DNA of 63,790 nucleotides, from contig JBEKKV010000006.1 of NCBI GenBank assembly GCA_050010555.1, forward strand, positions 1 through 63,790, given 5' to 3'. Under the pieces are notes generated by a model, which ran no database searches, had not been told where the DNA came from, and saw nothing but the letters and a program-made list of their open reading frames with translations. Shown here in pieces: positions 23,859-32,242 of the stretch (within the stretch, counting starts at the first letter, position 1; each line of letters begins with the position of its first letter). The translations under genes were made by a program, and so were the position numbers. The DNA is from JALHUB01 sp050010555. Lineage in GTDB: Bacteria; Chloroflexota; Dehalococcoidia; DSTF01; JALHUB01.

Positions 23859-24247
23859 TGCGTCTCACTCCCTTGAACGCACGTAATCGCCGCAGTCGGG
23901 TCCGCCGGCTTCCCGGTAATGACCGCCGCCAGCGCGCGGACCGCCGCTTCCACGTCCGATAGGCTCCAGCTCCCCTGCTTGCGCGCCAGGAGCGCCGAAA
24001 GGTCGGTCTCCTCCTTGGTGACGCCCCACTGCGGGTCCGGCGAATGGCGTGCTACCGTCTCGCTCACAGCCCGCTCGACGTCCAGCGTCAGCGCCTTCTC
24101 ATCGCAGTGAATGGTGAGCGTCGTTTCGCCCTCCGGCGACGGGCCGCAGGCGCTGAGCCCCGCGAGGCCCGCCATCCCCGGAATGGCGCGGATCTCCTCC
24201 GTTAGCTGGTCCAAGCGAATGTCTTTGCTGCTGACCTTGATCTCCAC
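23855..24247 (-). CDS. hypothetical protein in the phage head operon (130 aa)
   Basis: No family is recognised. The product begins MEIKVSSKDIRLDQLTEEIR, then a Gly/Ala-rich turn, a short beta strand pair (TTLTIHCDEKALTLDV) and a helical tail with WSLSDVEAAVRALAAVITGK. It has no membrane segment. Its stop overlaps the next gene's start (23855-23858). It is part of the same transcription unit as the connector-like gene. Confidence 0.55.
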   Translation of the reverse strand: MEIKVSSKDIRLDQLTEEIRAIPGMAGLAGLSACGPSPEGETTLTIHCDEKALTLDVERAVSETVARHSPDPQWGVTKEETDLSALLARKQGSWSLSDVEAAVRALAAVITGKPADPTAAITCVQGSETQ

Positions 24248-24273
24248 CGCTGTCTCCTTTTCGACGCCGCTTC

Positions 24274-24672
24274 TTAGCTCGGTGTTGCGTATATGTTCAG
24301 TAGCAGAGTCGTCGCGGTCGCCGACACGACCTTCAGGAACACGGTCGCGCCGCGCACCTCGGCCTCGAGGGCGGGCAGCGGGTTTCCCGCAAGGTCCAAC
24401 AGGCTAAAACCGTGGTCGGCCCCGCGGAAGTATTTGCCGGCGCCGCTGTTCCAGTTCAAGATCTGCACCTTCAGCGCTGTCAGGCCGCTGCTGCCCGCCG
24501 TGTCGATATCGAAGCGGACGCGGCGGTAGCCCGCGCAATTCACGCCAACGCCCGCCGACGCCGGATCGCTGCTGTCGGCGGCGGTCAGCGCCGAGCGGTG
24601 CAGTACCGTCGGCGCCTCCTCGTATACTGGGGCTTTGGGCACTCCCCGCGTGTCGATGCGAACGTCGGCCAT
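24274..24672 (-). CDS. hypothetical phage structural protein (132 aa)
   Basis: Start ATG 24672 (MADVRIDTRGVPKAPVYEEA) follows GAGCGGGAGGAATC, while upstream in-frame codons extend into a non-coding gap. The sequence is beta-rich (YRRVRFDIDTAGSSGLTALK, VRGATVFLKVVSATATTLLL) like a jelly-roll or decoration protein. It lies directly downstream of the major capsid gene and its terminator, the usual place for a head-decoration protein. The identification is inference. Confidence 0.5.
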   Translation of the reverse strand: MADVRIDTRGVPKAPVYEEAPTVLHRSALTAADSSDPASAGVGVNCAGYRRVRFDIDTAGSSGLTALKVQILNWNSGAGKYFRGADHGFSLLDLAGNPLPALEAEVRGATVFLKVVSATATTLLLNIYATPS

Positions 24673-24828
24673 GATTCCTCCCGCTCTCTCGAAGCGCTCT
24701 CCTCCGAAAGCGATGGCAGGATAGAATATATGTGCTGCCAAGTCAACAAGAGGATGTCACCCTTCGCCAGTTCGGCCTTCCTTGGCTTCCGACGACGGTG
24801 AAGCGATCTGCTGCAGGTGCCAAATTGA

Positions 24829-24858
24829 GAAAGCAGAGGGGGAACCCCCTCTGCTTTC
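24829..24858 (-). terminator. Strong hairpin after the major capsid gene
   Basis: A perfect 14-bp inverted repeat, GAAAGCAGAGGGGG and its complement around AA. It lies 27 bases beyond the capsid gene's distal stop on the minus strand. It probably attenuates transcription so capsid mRNA exceeds that of the genes below. Confidence 0.8.
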
Positions 24859-24884
24859 CCGCCAGGAAGACCTCGGCCGGCTGG

Positions 24885-25771
24885 CTACTGTCGCACGCCG
24901 ATTAGCTTCGATAGCTTCAACGTGTTGAACAGCGCCAGCGACACGTACCACTTCACCCGCGTCCGCGTCGCGTCCTTTGTCTCCAGGTTGCCAACGCGCT
25001 CCACCTGCAGCCCGCCCGGCGACGTCAGCCCGCGACCGCGCCTTCGCCCAGCCGCACCGCGTAGATCGTCGAGCAGTCGCTGCTCGTGCCCACCGTCTTC
25101 GCGTCAGAGATGTAGTCGGACAGACCGACGGGGATGCCGTCGTAGTACTGGATCATCTGCCCGAACGCGTTCTGGTCGGCCTCCAAGAAACACCCTGACG
25201 TCCGCGCCAGATTGTTCAGCGTCCGCCGCGTCCGCTTGCTCATGAGCAGGAGGTCCGGCTTGCCGCCCTTGACGAGGTCGATCATCTCGTCCAGCTTCGC
25301 CAGCGTGAGCGTCGCGCCGTTCGTGCCCATCGTCGAGATCTGCGCTGCGTCGCACACCTTGTCGATCCCGTCGAACGAGTTCGTATCGACGCTTGAGTCG
25401 CCGTTGATGAAAGTGTCCTCGAACTTCTGCTGCACCGCTTTTGCCTTGAGATGGACGACCGCGGCCTCGAGGTCTTGAATGTTGCTCCGCGTCGCCAGCA
25501 GGAAGTTGTCGATGTCCGCGTCGCCGCCGACGATCTTGAGCACGGCTGTTACCTGCGTAAACGTTGGCGTGCTCTCAACCCACGTGTCGCCGATGTTGTA
25601 GAATGCCGCCGTCGCCGCCGCGTTCTCGCGATTGTACGTGAGCCCGTTTCCGACGATCTCAATGAACGGCAGCGACTGCAGGATTGGGCTGTCCTTGACG
25701 ATCGTCTCTACGACGCCCGTTAGCAGGACGTCGTTCGACAGTTTTGATGCTTCGACCAGTGTAAGCGCCAC
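24885..25771 (-). pseudogene. Major capsid protein gene with a single frameshift near its 3' end
   Basis: From ATG 25771 (MALTLVEASKLSNDVLLTGV) the frame codes 248 residues and stops at 25025. The features are those of HK97-fold coat proteins: N-terminal helices, a FNIGDTW-like strand, and AKAVQQKFEDTFINGDSSVD then FDGIDKV. In the next frame the protein continues without a gap (LTSPGGLQVERVGNLETKDA then TRTRVKWYVSLALFNTLKLS KLIGVRQ) to a TAG at 24885. This tail is the normal end of such coat proteins. One base is missing or extra near GGTCGCGGGCTGACG (about 25025-25035). It may be a sequencing error, a decayed prophage gene or, less likely, programmed frameshifting. Confidence 0.75.
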
Positions 25772-25848
25772 TCTCCTTCTCCTCCTCTACTGAATTGGAC
25801 CATTCCTCTCCGATGAAAACCCTTGCTCGACCGACCGGGCGACGCTTT

Positions 25849-26385
25849 CTACGAGCGTTTCTGGCTCAGGCCGAGACGTATCTTCTCGATCGGGCTCAGC
25901 GCCGAGTAGTCCGGCGCCCCGCGCGGCGGCGAACCCGTCGGCACCCGCCCGACTTGCGCCCGCGACTCCAGTCTCTCCCGCACCTGCCGGACCGTCGCCC
26001 GCGCCCGTTCCACCGCTTCCTCCACCTCTTCTATCGATCCGCCCGTCACCAACTCCTCCGGCAGTTCGGGGGCAGCCGCCAGGAGCGCCTCGCGGTACTT
26101 TCCGGCGGCTGCCTGGAGGCGGGCGTGAAGCGATTCGTTTTCCTCTTGCTTCGTCGTAATCTCTTCCTGGAAGGCGGCCACCTGTGCCCCCGACTCGTCG
26201 AGTCGCTGCCGCGCCGTCGCCAGCTCGCCCTCCGCGACCTCGATTTGCCCGCGCAGACGCTGGTTCAACTCCTCCAGATGAACGGCGCGTGCTTCGCTGT
26301 CGGCGGCGGCTATCTGCAGCCTCTCGCTCTCGGCGTGCGCCTCTGCAAGCTGCTCCCTCAGGTCCGCGATCTCGTCCTCAGCCAT
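25849..26385 (-). CDS. Coiled-coil capsid scaffolding-like protein
   Basis: The 178-residue protein begins at ATG 26385 (MAEDEIADLREQLAEAHAES) after a GGAGGTGCC site. Residues 1-95 are an almost uninterrupted Glu/Gln/Ala coiled coil, and the rest is acidic with a basic C-terminus (ALSPIEKIRLGLSQKRS). This size, composition and position, directly before the major capsid gene, are typical of phage scaffolding proteins, which guide prohead assembly and bind coat protein through a basic C-terminal helix. The portal gene that should lie just upstream is 6.2 kb away. Confidence 0.7.
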   Translation of the reverse strand: MAEDEIADLREQLAEAHAESERLQIAAADSEARAVHLEELNQRLRGQIEVAEGELATARQRLDESGAQVAAFQEEITTKQEENESLHARLQAAAGKYREALLAAAPELPEELVTGGSIEEVEEAVERARATVRQVRERLESRAQVGRVPTGSPPRGAPDYSALSPIEKIRLGLSQKRS

Positions 26386-26483
26386 CAGGCACCTCCGGCT
26401 CACTTCGTTTCGACGGCCCAGAGATTAGAAGATATGTTCTAGGACGTCAACGCTCTCGTGTCACAGTCGAAGGGAAGGCTTCG

Positions 26484-27854
26484 ATGCGCTATCATTGTCG
26501 AACCATGTCTATCGAAGAGGACTCGCCGGCCGTCGATGATCTGCCGTCGGCCGCGTCGTCGGCGCGGTGGCGTCGTATTCCCGCGCACCTTGCCGCGCCC
26601 TCTCTCATCCTCGTCGTCGCCCTGGCCGCCCGCAGCGTCTGGGTCGCCTATGCGCCCTCGAACCCAATGGACGGCCGTATCTTCAACGACACAGTCTTCT
26701 ACTACTACTCTGCCGCCAACCTGTTTAAGACCGGCTATCTGCAGCCGTTGACGGGAGGCGCCACCGCCTCCTGGCCGCCCGGCTATACGTTCTTCCTCGC
26801 CGGCCTGTTCAAGGTGGTGCATCCGCACGTTTCTGTGGCCTGGGGCGCCAACATCGCCCTGGGGTCGCTGACCTGTGTGGCGCTCTACTATCTCGGACGG
26901 CTCGTCGCGGGCGCTCGGACGGGCCTAGTCGCGGGGCTCGTGCTGGCGCTGTTTCCTGGCCACATCTTCTTCTCGTCGATGGTGCTCTCCGAAGTGACAT
27001 TCACTTTCCTGGTCGTGATAGCGCTGCTGCTGGCCGCGCTGGCGGCTCGACCGGCCGAGAAGCGTGCCGTCTGGCTCCTCCTCCTGCTGGGCGTAACGAT
27101 CGGCGCGGCGGCGCTCGTGCGAGGACAGGGCCTCTATCTCTTGCCTCTCGCGGCTGTCTTCTGGTGGCTCGAGGCCGGCGGCTGGCAACGCGCGCTGCGC
27201 TGGACAGCCGTCGCCGCTGTTGCCGCTGTGGCTGTCCTCACGCCCTGGACGGTGCGCAACTACCTCGTGATGGGCCACTTCGTCTTCATCAGCACCAACG
27301 TTGGCGGCAACCTGTACGTCGGCAACTTCGACGGCGCGACCGGCCACATGGTGTTCGGCGCCGGCGAATGGGCGCGGACCCGCTACGCGAATCTGTCGCT
27401 CGAAGACCAGGAGGTGGCCGTCGACAACGCGCTTCTAAAGGAAGGGCTCAAGTTCATGTTCACGCATCCCGTCCGAGAGGTGCAGCTAACGGGGTCGAAG
27501 ATTCGCGGCCTGTACCAGGACGACGAAGAGGCGTTGCGCGGCATCCCCAATCACCAGGCCGGCGAGACTATCCCTCACGCCGACCGCATCGCCGACGTTG
27601 CGAACGTCTACTACTTCGCCGCGATCGCTCTGTCCGGCATCGGTCTGCTCTTGTGGCGACGCCGCTGGCGAAGCTTGCTCCTGCCGCTCCTCGTCGTCGC
27701 CGTGTTCACGCTGGGAGAAATGCCTTTCTTCACCGACCCGCGCTTCCATTACCCGATGCTGCCCGCGTTCGCGCTTCTCGCCGCCGCCGGCATCGTCGCG
27801 CTCTTCGACGCCGCGAGGCGCATCCTCGCCAATCGCGTCGCCGGGCCTTCCTGA
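26484..27854 (+). CDS. GT39/ArnT-like membrane glycosyltransferase
   Basis: The 456-residue polytopic protein has about 10-11 hydrophobic helices. The first extracytoplasmic loop reads MDGRIFNDTVFYYYSAANLF and ATASWPPGYTFFLAGLFKV, the layout of family 39 (PMT/ArnT) glycosyltransferases that use lipid-linked sugars. The start is ATG 26484 with AGGGAAGG upstream; ATG 26505 is an alternative. It is the first gene of the plus-strand cargo between phage scaffold and portal genes and lies divergent from the scaffold gene. It could glycosylate surface proteins or lipids. The sugar is unknown. Confidence 0.75.
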   Translation: MRYHCRTMSIEEDSPAVDDLPSAASSARWRRIPAHLAAPSLILVVALAARSVWVAYAPSNPMDGRIFNDTVFYYYSAANLFKTGYLQPLTGGATASWPPGYTFFLAGLFKVVHPHVSVAWGANIALGSLTCVALYYLGRLVAGARTGLVAGLVLALFPGHIFFSSMVLSEVTFTFLVVIALLLAALAARPAEKRAVWLLLLLGVTIGAAALVRGQGLYLLPLAAVFWWLEAGGWQRALRWTAVAAVAAVAVLTPWTVRNYLVMGHFVFISTNVGGNLYVGNFDGATGHMVFGAGEWARTRYANLSLEDQEVAVDNALLKEGLKFMFTHPVREVQLTGSKIRGLYQDDEEALRGIPNHQAGETIPHADRIADVANVYYFAAIALSGIGLLLWRRRWRSLLLPLLVVAVFTLGEMPFFTDPRFHYPMLPAFALLAAAGIVALFDAARRILANRVAGPS

Positions 27855-28013
27855 TCCACCCCGCTCGCTTCTCGTCCCGCCGCGGGCCAATCGAATGCCG
27901 CGCCGTCGTGCGCGTCATCACAAATCCCGCACACCGCCGAGGGCATTTCTCATGGAATATTCATATAGAACGTGTAAAGTTGGTAAATGGTGGTGGGAGA
28001 GGAGACAGAAGAG

Positions 28014-28556
28014 ATGTTCAGAAGAAGAGGAACAACAGGAACAACAATTGAAGAGAAGAGGCCTGTGCAGACTATGGAGAGGCCTATCGGAGAAGGTCCG
28101 GGTAGCTACAAGAGCGATGTGAGGCAAGACAGCCCCGTTAGCGCGCCGCCGCGAGGGAACGGCCACGCCGTCCGCGAAGCAGAGCGAACGGCTGGCGCGG
28201 AAACAATGATGGAGCCCCGCCCAATAGGGTTGGGGCGGTACCTGGCGAACTGGTTTACGCTGCTAGTCGGGAGTGCGCTGGTTCTGGCCGAAGGGGTGCT
28301 GGGCTTGAGGCTGTTCTTGAAGCTGGCGTCCGCGAGCAACACTAACTGGGTCGTCAGGTTCGACTACCACCTGAGTAGCCTGCTGATCAAGCCATTCATC
28401 GACGTGTTCACGAATCACGAGCTTGCCGGCGGAATCTTCGAGCCGGCGGTTGTGATCGCTATGACGCTCTTCCTGATCGCCTCGGTCCTGGCGATTTGGG
28501 TAGTGCGGTCACTGGCGACGCTGGGGTCATGGGGTAGCGGGCGGATCTGGCGGTAA
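28014..28556 (+). CDS. YggT-like two-helix membrane protein
   Basis: Start ATG 28014 follows GAGAGGAGACAGAAGAG. The first 65 residues are charged and disordered-looking. The rest holds two transmembrane helices (WFTLLVGSALVLAEGVLGLR and FEPAVVIAMTLFLIASVLAI) separated by a loop with an amphipathic stretch (NTNWVVRFDYHLSSLLIKPF). Helix order and loop resemble the YggT/DUF-type envelope proteins. Function is unknown. A terminator hairpin follows at 28642. Confidence 0.55.
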   Translation: MFRRRGTTGTTIEEKRPVQTMERPIGEGPGSYKSDVRQDSPVSAPPRGNGHAVREAERTAGAETMMEPRPIGLGRYLANWFTLLVGSALVLAEGVLGLRLFLKLASASNTNWVVRFDYHLSSLLIKPFIDVFTNHELAGGIFEPAVVIAMTLFLIASVLAIWVVRSLATLGSWGSGRIWR

Positions 28557-28641
28557 CAGCGCCGTCAGCGGCCGCGCCTGAAAGCGGACAGGAGAAGAAG
28601 ATACCGGCTGCAGAACAAGAACGACGTCGATCTTCTTCCAT

Positions 28642-28670
28642 GAGCAGCGGTTCTCAAAAAGCCGCTGCTC
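28642..28670 (+). terminator. Terminator hairpin after the YggT-like gene
   Basis: GAGCAGCGG and CCGCTGCTC (9-bp stem, loop of 11 bases), 86 bases after the stop, followed by a short T run (AGCTTT). Confidence 0.65.
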
Positions 28671-28721
28671 AGCTTTATGCGCCGCTTGCCGACGTCTGAT
28701 TGTATTTGTTTTGAAAAAAGC

Positions 28722-29000
28722 CGCGCTTTGTGAATCTGTTTGCGGCCCGTTTGTGTAATTGACCGTCCGAAAGGCCCGCTGACCGCTGGTTGTCGGAAGG
28801 CACGTCCAGCATACATGTTCTCCGAAACGGCAGGGGGCCGCAAGAGGAAGATGACACTTCAGCTTCGGGAGAGGGAGTCTTCCTTCATCTACGTCAACGA
28901 CACGACGCGGCCCGGCCTCGTCTGCGGCGCGTTTCACGCCATCAGCTACCACATCGGCTGTCCTTGTCGCCGCTCCCACTGGTATCTGCAGACCACGCCT
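28722..29000 (+). pseudogene. Partial duplicate of the radical SAM gene's promoter region and 5' end
   Basis: This segment parallels 29650-29930, including about 120 bases of upstream DNA (GGCCCGCT-ACCGCT, CCAGCATA-ATGTTCTC) and the first ~50 codons (KRKMTLQLRERE, then FIYVNDTTRPGLVCGAFHAI). The iron-sulfur motif has decayed from CPYHCSYC to CPCRRSHW, and the frame then runs into unrelated DNA. It is a broken copy. With the intact gene it forms direct repeats flanking the MaoC-like gene at 29126. Confidence 0.75.
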
Positions 29001-29125
29001 GTCGAAATATATGAAGTAGCACCATAACGTAGGCGTCCCGCGCGTCATTTAGATCCGTTTTCCCCCAAGCCCCTGAGCGCCCATAATGGCGGAAGAATAC
29101 GAAGACGAAGGGGGCATGAAGCGCC

Positions 29126-29605
29126 GTGACCGGGGAATCGCGTATCACCGACGAGATGCGGGCCATTATCGGCAAGGAAGGTGAGCCCGCCAGGATGGAG
29201 CTCGACAAGACGACCATTCGCTGGTTTGCCCGCGCCGTCGGCCACAGCGACCTCATCTTCTACGACGAGGACTACGCAAGAAATAAGGGGCATCGCGGCA
29301 TAGTGGCGCCACCCGGCTTTCTGGGGCAGATGGTCTATGTTCCCGGCAGTTCCGTCAACATAAGGGGATTCCCGCCCCTGCCGGGCCTGGTAATCACACG
29401 CGCTTTGAACGGCGGGACATCGTTCGAGTACTACGACGAGGAGATTTGCGCCGGCGACGTACTGACAAGGGTCACCAAGATCGCCGATCTGCAAGAGAGA
29501 CCCGGGCGAACGGGCACGATGCTCATCGTCGTTGGTGAGTCGAACTACTACAACTCCGATGGGAAGCTCGTGGCGACAGAGCGTAACACGGAGCTCTTCT
29601 ACTAG
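29126..29605 (+). CDS. MaoC-like (FAS1-type) dehydratase N-terminal domain protein, copy 2
   Basis: The 159-residue protein matches copy 1 (8017) at 143 positions by direct comparison. It starts at GTG 29126 and is preceded by a related leader (CCCATAAT-GCGG, GAAGGGGGCA). The conserved AVGHSDLIFYDEDY, GHRGIVAPPGFL and GGTSFEYYDEEICAGDVL segments indicate the same hot-dog hydratase-like fold. No partner subunit or thiolase is adjacent here. It lies between the broken and complete radical SAM copies, so it seems to have arrived by duplication. Substitutions are mostly conservative, so both copies may function. Confidence 0.75.
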   Translation: MTGESRITDEMRAIIGKEGEPARMELDKTTIRWFARAVGHSDLIFYDEDYARNKGHRGIVAPPGFLGQMVYVPGSSVNIRGFPPLPGLVITRALNGGTSFEYYDEEICAGDVLTRVTKIADLQERPGRTGTMLIVVGESNYYNSDGKLVATERNTELFY

Positions 29606-29757
29606 CCATCTTCGAGCGATCTGGGGCCGGCTGACGAACTCCTGAAGGCGGCCTTTTGCGAATCTGGTTGCGGCCGTTTCATATGATTGACCGCTCAAAA
29701 GGCCCGCTAACCGCTGCTTGACGGAAGCCGCGCCCAGCATATATGTTCTCTTAAGCG

Positions 29758-30672
29758 GTGCCGGATGGCAAGAGGAAGATGACGCTTCAGCTTCGGGAGA
29801 GGAAGTCTCCCTTCATCCACGTCAACGACACGACGCGGCCCGGCCTCGTCTGCGGCGCGTTTCACGCTATCAGCTACTACATCGGCTGCCCTTATCACTG
29901 CTCCTACTGCTACTTGCAGACGACCTTTCGCGGTCAGGTGCAGCCCGTCGCGTACACCAACCGCGCTAAGCTGCTCGCCGAGGTCGACGCCTGGCTGGCG
30001 CAGCCCGGCAGCCTGAGGCTGAACGCCGGCGAGCTGATGGACTCTCTCGCCCTCGACGGCGTCATCCCGCTCGTCGACGACCTCGTCCCCCGTTTTGCCG
30101 CGCAGGACCGCCACAAGCTGCTGCTGGTCACGAAGTCGGCCAACATAGGTAACCTGCTGAAGCACGACCCGCGGGGACAGGTGATTGTGGCGTTCTCCGT
30201 GAACGCGCCGGCGGTCTCGGCGGCGTACGAGCGCGGCCCACCCGACCCGCTCCGTCGCGTCGAGGCGGCGGCGCGCGTGAAAGAGGCCGGATACCACCTG
30301 ACGCTCCGTCTCGACCCCATGATACCGATTGAAGGCTGGCGGGACGCTTATTCACGCTTTCTGGAGGAGGCCTGCCGCGTCGTGACGCCCGACCAGTGGA
30401 CGCTGGGGAGCCTGCGCTATTTCACGTCGCTGCCGATGTGGTCGAAGAAGGTAGGCCGCGACCCGTCGGTGTTCCGCTTTGCCGGCGAGTGGACGCCCGG
30501 CGACCGGCGGCGTCGCATCCCGCTGCCGCTCCGCACCGAGATGTACGGGATGGCAATGGAGGTTATCCGACAGCATCACGGCAGTGTCCCCATCCACCTC
30601 TGCAAAGAGACGGTTGCTCTGCACCGCCGCCTCGGCACCTCCCAGGGCTCGTGTTGCTACTCTGAGCTCTAA
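29758..30672 (+). CDS. Radical SAM protein of the spore photoproduct lyase (SPL/SplB) type
   Basis: The 304-residue protein has the radical SAM cluster motif GCPYHCSYCYLQ (CxxxCxxC, about residues 42-53). SPL-like segments follow: LVTKSANIGNLL (about 122-133), IVAFSVNAP, LRLDPMIPIEGW and C-terminal IHLCKETVALH. SPL repairs spore photoproduct in DNA, but many relatives outside spore-formers have other nucleic-acid roles. A C-terminal CC pair (GSCCYSEL) is also present. The start is GTG 29758 or ATG 29779. It precedes a TcmP-like gene by 12 bases, so the two are probably co-transcribed. I infer a DNA or RNA repair/modification role. Confidence 0.8.
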   Translation: MPDGKRKMTLQLRERKSPFIHVNDTTRPGLVCGAFHAISYYIGCPYHCSYCYLQTTFRGQVQPVAYTNRAKLLAEVDAWLAQPGSLRLNAGELMDSLALDGVIPLVDDLVPRFAAQDRHKLLLVTKSANIGNLLKHDPRGQVIVAFSVNAPAVSAAYERGPPDPLRRVEAAARVKEAGYHLTLRLDPMIPIEGWRDAYSRFLEEACRVVTPDQWTLGSLRYFTSLPMWSKKVGRDPSVFRFAGEWTPGDRRRRIPLPLRTEMYGMAMEVIRQHHGSVPIHLCKETVALHRRLGTSQGSCCYSEL

Positions 30673-30684
30673 CGTGGTCGCAAG

Positions 30685-31494
30685 ATGGTACCTCAATACG
30701 TAACCGGCACAGACGGACTCCCAGTATTGATCGTTAAGCAGCAAGCTGTAGATAAACACTTCTTTGTCGCACGTTACGTGGATATATTCGCGACGGCGAT
30801 GAAGAGGAAGTGGCCCGAGCGGGTCTACGTCGACTTGTTCGCGGGGCCCGGCAAATGCTGTTTAGAGCAACATGCCACTGAGGAGTACGGTTCCCCACTC
30901 ATTGCGCTGAATACGAGATTCGGCTTCACAAGATACTTCTTCAATGATCGCGAACCTCTATTCGCAGAAGCGCTCAGAGAGCGCTGTAGTGCGTACAGAG
31001 ACGCATGTGTGACGGTCCTAAACGAGGACTGCAATGCCGCTGCGGCTCACATAGCTGAGGCCATCCCGGCGAACGCTCTCTCCCTTACTTTCGTGGATCC
31101 CTTCAACTGGGAGATACGGTTCGACAGCCTAGCGTCTCTTACGGCGGGGCGCGCTATGGATCTGGTCATCACTTTCCATTCGGGCAATATCAAGAGGGCA
31201 GCGGATTACAATCTGGCGGCACTGGACGACTTCTTTGGCGACAAGCAATGGAAAGAGCGATACGATTCCGCGCGAGTTTCGGGGACGCGGCAAGGGACCA
31301 GAGTACTTCTCGACTGCTACGAGTCGAGCCTGCGGAGGATCGGGTATCCCCACATTCGCGATCAGGTCGGCATCAACAGCTCTCGCGGCACCCGCCTGTA
31401 CCACCTTGTGCTCGCATCAAAGCATCCCAGAGCCCCGGAATTCTGGGACAAGATCAGCGCGCGCGACAGGGGCGGTCAAGGCCACCTCTTCTAG
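30685..31494 (+). CDS. Three-Cys-motif partner protein (TcmP)-like
   Basis: The 269-residue protein resembles the TcmP family, named for co-occurrence with proteins bearing a CxxxCxxC motif. Visible hallmarks are VKQQAVDKHFFVARYVDIFA, YVDLFAGPGKC (a Rossmann/methyltransferase-like loop), LTFVDPFNWEI, and the C-terminal YHLVLASKHPRAPEFWDKI. The DLFAGPG and DPF pair suggest SAM-dependent methyltransferase ancestry, but activity is unproven. Its partner here is the SPL-like radical SAM gene 12 bases upstream. Base composition is lower in GC than its neighbour, suggesting separate acquisition. Confidence 0.8.
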   Translation: MVPQYVTGTDGLPVLIVKQQAVDKHFFVARYVDIFATAMKRKWPERVYVDLFAGPGKCCLEQHATEEYGSPLIALNTRFGFTRYFFNDREPLFAEALRERCSAYRDACVTVLNEDCNAAAAHIAEAIPANALSLTFVDPFNWEIRFDSLASLTAGRAMDLVITFHSGNIKRAADYNLAALDDFFGDKQWKERYDSARVSGTRQGTRVLLDCYESSLRRIGYPHIRDQVGINSSRGTRLYHLVLASKHPRAPEFWDKISARDRGGQGHLF

Positions 31495-31881
31495 CGCGTG
31501 GCCAACGCCAATTTACCGTCCGGCGGCTCGAGAGTAACGTCGACGGGTTGGCGGGCCCGTCCACCCTCCCCTTTCGGCTGGACTTTCGCAGACGGCCGCA
31601 AGCGGTTACCGACGTCCACTCTGACGCCGGGGCTGTTCTCGTTTTCCCAAGAATGCCGATACTAGTCCTTTTAGAGAGCAGAAAAGCCGGTCTATGCCGA
31701 TATTCAAGCCGGAGGATACGCGGGCCTGTTGGTTGACAGTGCGCTAACGTAGGTGTCCTCGCTTGGCAGCGGCAATCAGCCATTTTTTACAAATCGACAA
31801 CATTCCCTTTAGCGATCTCGCCTAGAGTCTATCGGTGATCGGTGGTTCTCATTCGGTTTGACATACCCTCGGAGGTAGGTG
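31495..31881. other. Intergenic stretch without a supported gene
   Basis: 387 bases after tcmP with no frame supported by a ribosome site. A TTGACA-like box lies at about 31733. The repeated ATGCCGATA (near 31652 and 31695) is the only other pattern seen. Confidence 0.5.
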
Positions 31882-32220
31882 ATGACGAAACTGGCCGCGT
31901 TCACCCTCATCGCGGTCATCGTGTCTGGACTGCTGTTCGTCTTGATTAGGAGCGTGGTTGTGAACCCGCCGGTTCTTGGCTTCTACTACCTGGGTGTCAT
32001 CGCTCCGGCGCTCACAGTGATCGCACGAAGCCTCGCCACGGTGTTCACGAGCCATGACGGCAAGCCCGGTAGGGGGTGCCTAGGCACCCTCCGTTGCCAC
32101 CCGCTTCTAAGCCGCTGCAGACCTTCACCCAACGTTCACGGCGCGGCGACGAAACTCACATCATCTGCGCGCGGCGGCGCTACGCTGGGAAGGTGGCCGG
32201 ACAGGGAGTCCAGTTTGTGA
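31882..32220 (+). CDS. small two-helix membrane protein
   Basis: ATG 31882 follows GGAGGTAGGTG. Residues 1-55 hold two hydrophobic helices (KLAAFTLIAVIVSGLLFVLI and LGFYYLGVIAPALTVIARSL), the rest being a polar, Arg-rich tail that looks less protein-like. The true gene may be shorter after an indel near 32070. Function unknown. Confidence 0.45.
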   Translation: MTKLAAFTLIAVIVSGLLFVLIRSVVVNPPVLGFYYLGVIAPALTVIARSLATVFTSHDGKPGRGCLGTLRCHPLLSRCRPSPNVHGAATKLTSSARGGATLGRWPDRESSL

Positions 32221-32242
32221 GCCACAGAAAGAGGAACTCGAA

